A DNA stretch of 64,000 nt, taken from contig NC_080717.1 in assembly GCF_019097595.1 (NCBI RefSeq), positions 9,998,836 through 10,062,835 of the forward strand, given 5' to 3'. Below, piece by piece: positions 63,261 through 64,000 of the stretch. The position numbers and the translations under genes were made by a program. The stretch's first letter is position 1; the number at the start of each line of letters is the position of its first letter. The notes under the pieces were generated by a model. That model was not told the origin of the DNA. It worked only from the letters and a program-made list of their open reading frames with translations, and ran no database searches. Source of the DNA: Hemibagrus wyckioides (Eukaryota; Chordata; Actinopteri; Siluriformes; Bagridae).

Positions 63261-63490
63261 GCTGCTCTAGAACAACTCGTATATTGTATTACTGATTCTG
63301 ATCACTCAGCTGTTCTGAAATAATCCATATTTGCAACAAGGATATGTTCTGGAACAAGGTTGTTTTGGAACATATGTATTCCATATATACTCTGCTTTGT
63401 ATATTCATATATTTAGCCTAGTTCTGGAGCAATCCATATATTTCACCTGCAATTGTTCTAGAACAATCCGTATATTTCATTGCTCTAGAT
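63261..63490. repeat. Degenerate array of GTTCTRGAACAATCCRTATATTTCA units
   Basis: The best pair, 63421-63445 and 63455-63479, agree at 22 of 25 positions. Decayed relatives occur near 63266, 63311, 63346 and 63364, at irregular spacing. The 144-codon open frame that crosses it shows no gene features. The class is unknown to me. Confidence 0.55.
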
Positions 63491-63903
63491 ATTTAATTGT
63501 TAAACTTGATATCTTTTCCCAAGCTAAAAATCTTCTGCAACACTGCACACTTGGGGGCTTAAGATTTACGCTTTTGTCAAGCAGGCATTGCACTGGTTTT
63601 TTGTTCTTTTGTATGTATAGTTTTTGCTACTCAGCATGTTTATGGAAGTTTCCTCCGTTTGGGATTTACTCGAGCACTAACAGCCCTCTCTGCAATGAAC
63701 ACAGCATTCATTTTGCAGAATGCTGGTGTGCAACAAAAGCAAACGCCCTGTTTTGTGCTTTATAGCAGCCATGTTCCTCAGGTTTTAATAGTCCAGATGG
63801 TATACCCTCCACAGGTCGCAACACATCAGAGCTGCTCCACATGACACGATTTAGTCTACCGTGTGCACCACAGAAACCCACAGCTCAAGAAATTGGCTTG
63901 GGT

Positions 63904-63934
<31 letters not shown>

Positions 63935-64000
63935 ATTTTTTTGGGAGGGAAAAAAACACCCATTTTTTTCTGTCCTGACTCAAATTATTTTCATTAGGCT

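Noticed and set aside
63331..63765. 144-codon open frame, the longest outside the genes and their shadows
   Set aside because: It crosses a degenerate repeat array and has an odd Cys/Phe/Tyr-rich composition with no domain.

Overview
The window is vertebrate nuclear DNA, almost certainly from a teleost fish. The genes are split by GT-AG introns, and the interspersed repeats are typical of teleosts: several Tc1-like transposon relics, tRNA-headed SINEs ending in the 'GTAAGTCGCTCTGG' motif, and a repeat containing 'TTGTATAGCGCTT'. An ostariophysan such as a catfish or characin fits the AT-rich background and the repeat mix, but I cannot fix the species. Three protein-coding genes can be supported; everything else is intergenic or intronic DNA with transposon remnants and microsatellites.

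Layout. (1) About 1.39-5.0 kb, minus strand: a protocadherin of the PCDH20 type. One tiny first coding exon (8 codons) splices to one large exon, giving a model of 843 residues with seven cadherin repeats, one membrane helix and a short tail. (2) About 5.2-8.8 kb: (CT)n and (TG)n arrays, three Tc1-like relics including a 782-bp fold-back element, and two short relics that resemble the start of the next gene's coding sequence. (3) About 8.8-13.0 kb, plus strand: a complete rgcc gene (regulator of cell cycle, RGC-32), with one non-coding and four coding exons, 107 residues, a CCAAT/CRE-like promoter and a poly(A) signal. (4) About 13.0-27.8 kb: intergenic DNA with dispersed repeats and one stretch that looks like conserved non-coding sequence. 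(5) 27.8-44.6 kb, minus strand: the last two coding exons of a neuroligin best matching NLGN3, separated by a 15.2-kb intron. (6) 44.6-64.0 kb: no further coding exon was recognised. This is probably one very large nlgn3 intron, with the remaining 5' exons beyond the window.

Functionally, protocadherin-20 and neuroligin-3 are neuronal cell-surface adhesion proteins, while RGCC is a small cytoplasmic/nuclear cell-cycle regulator. They are not an operon and need not act together. Their proximity is notable because, as I recall, the human counterparts of PCDH20 and RGCC lie on chromosome 13q and NLGN3 on Xq. These fish copies may therefore be ohnologues. Most observations below are transposon architecture, gene-model details or possible regulatory sequence. 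I saw no evidence of a wholly new biological system.
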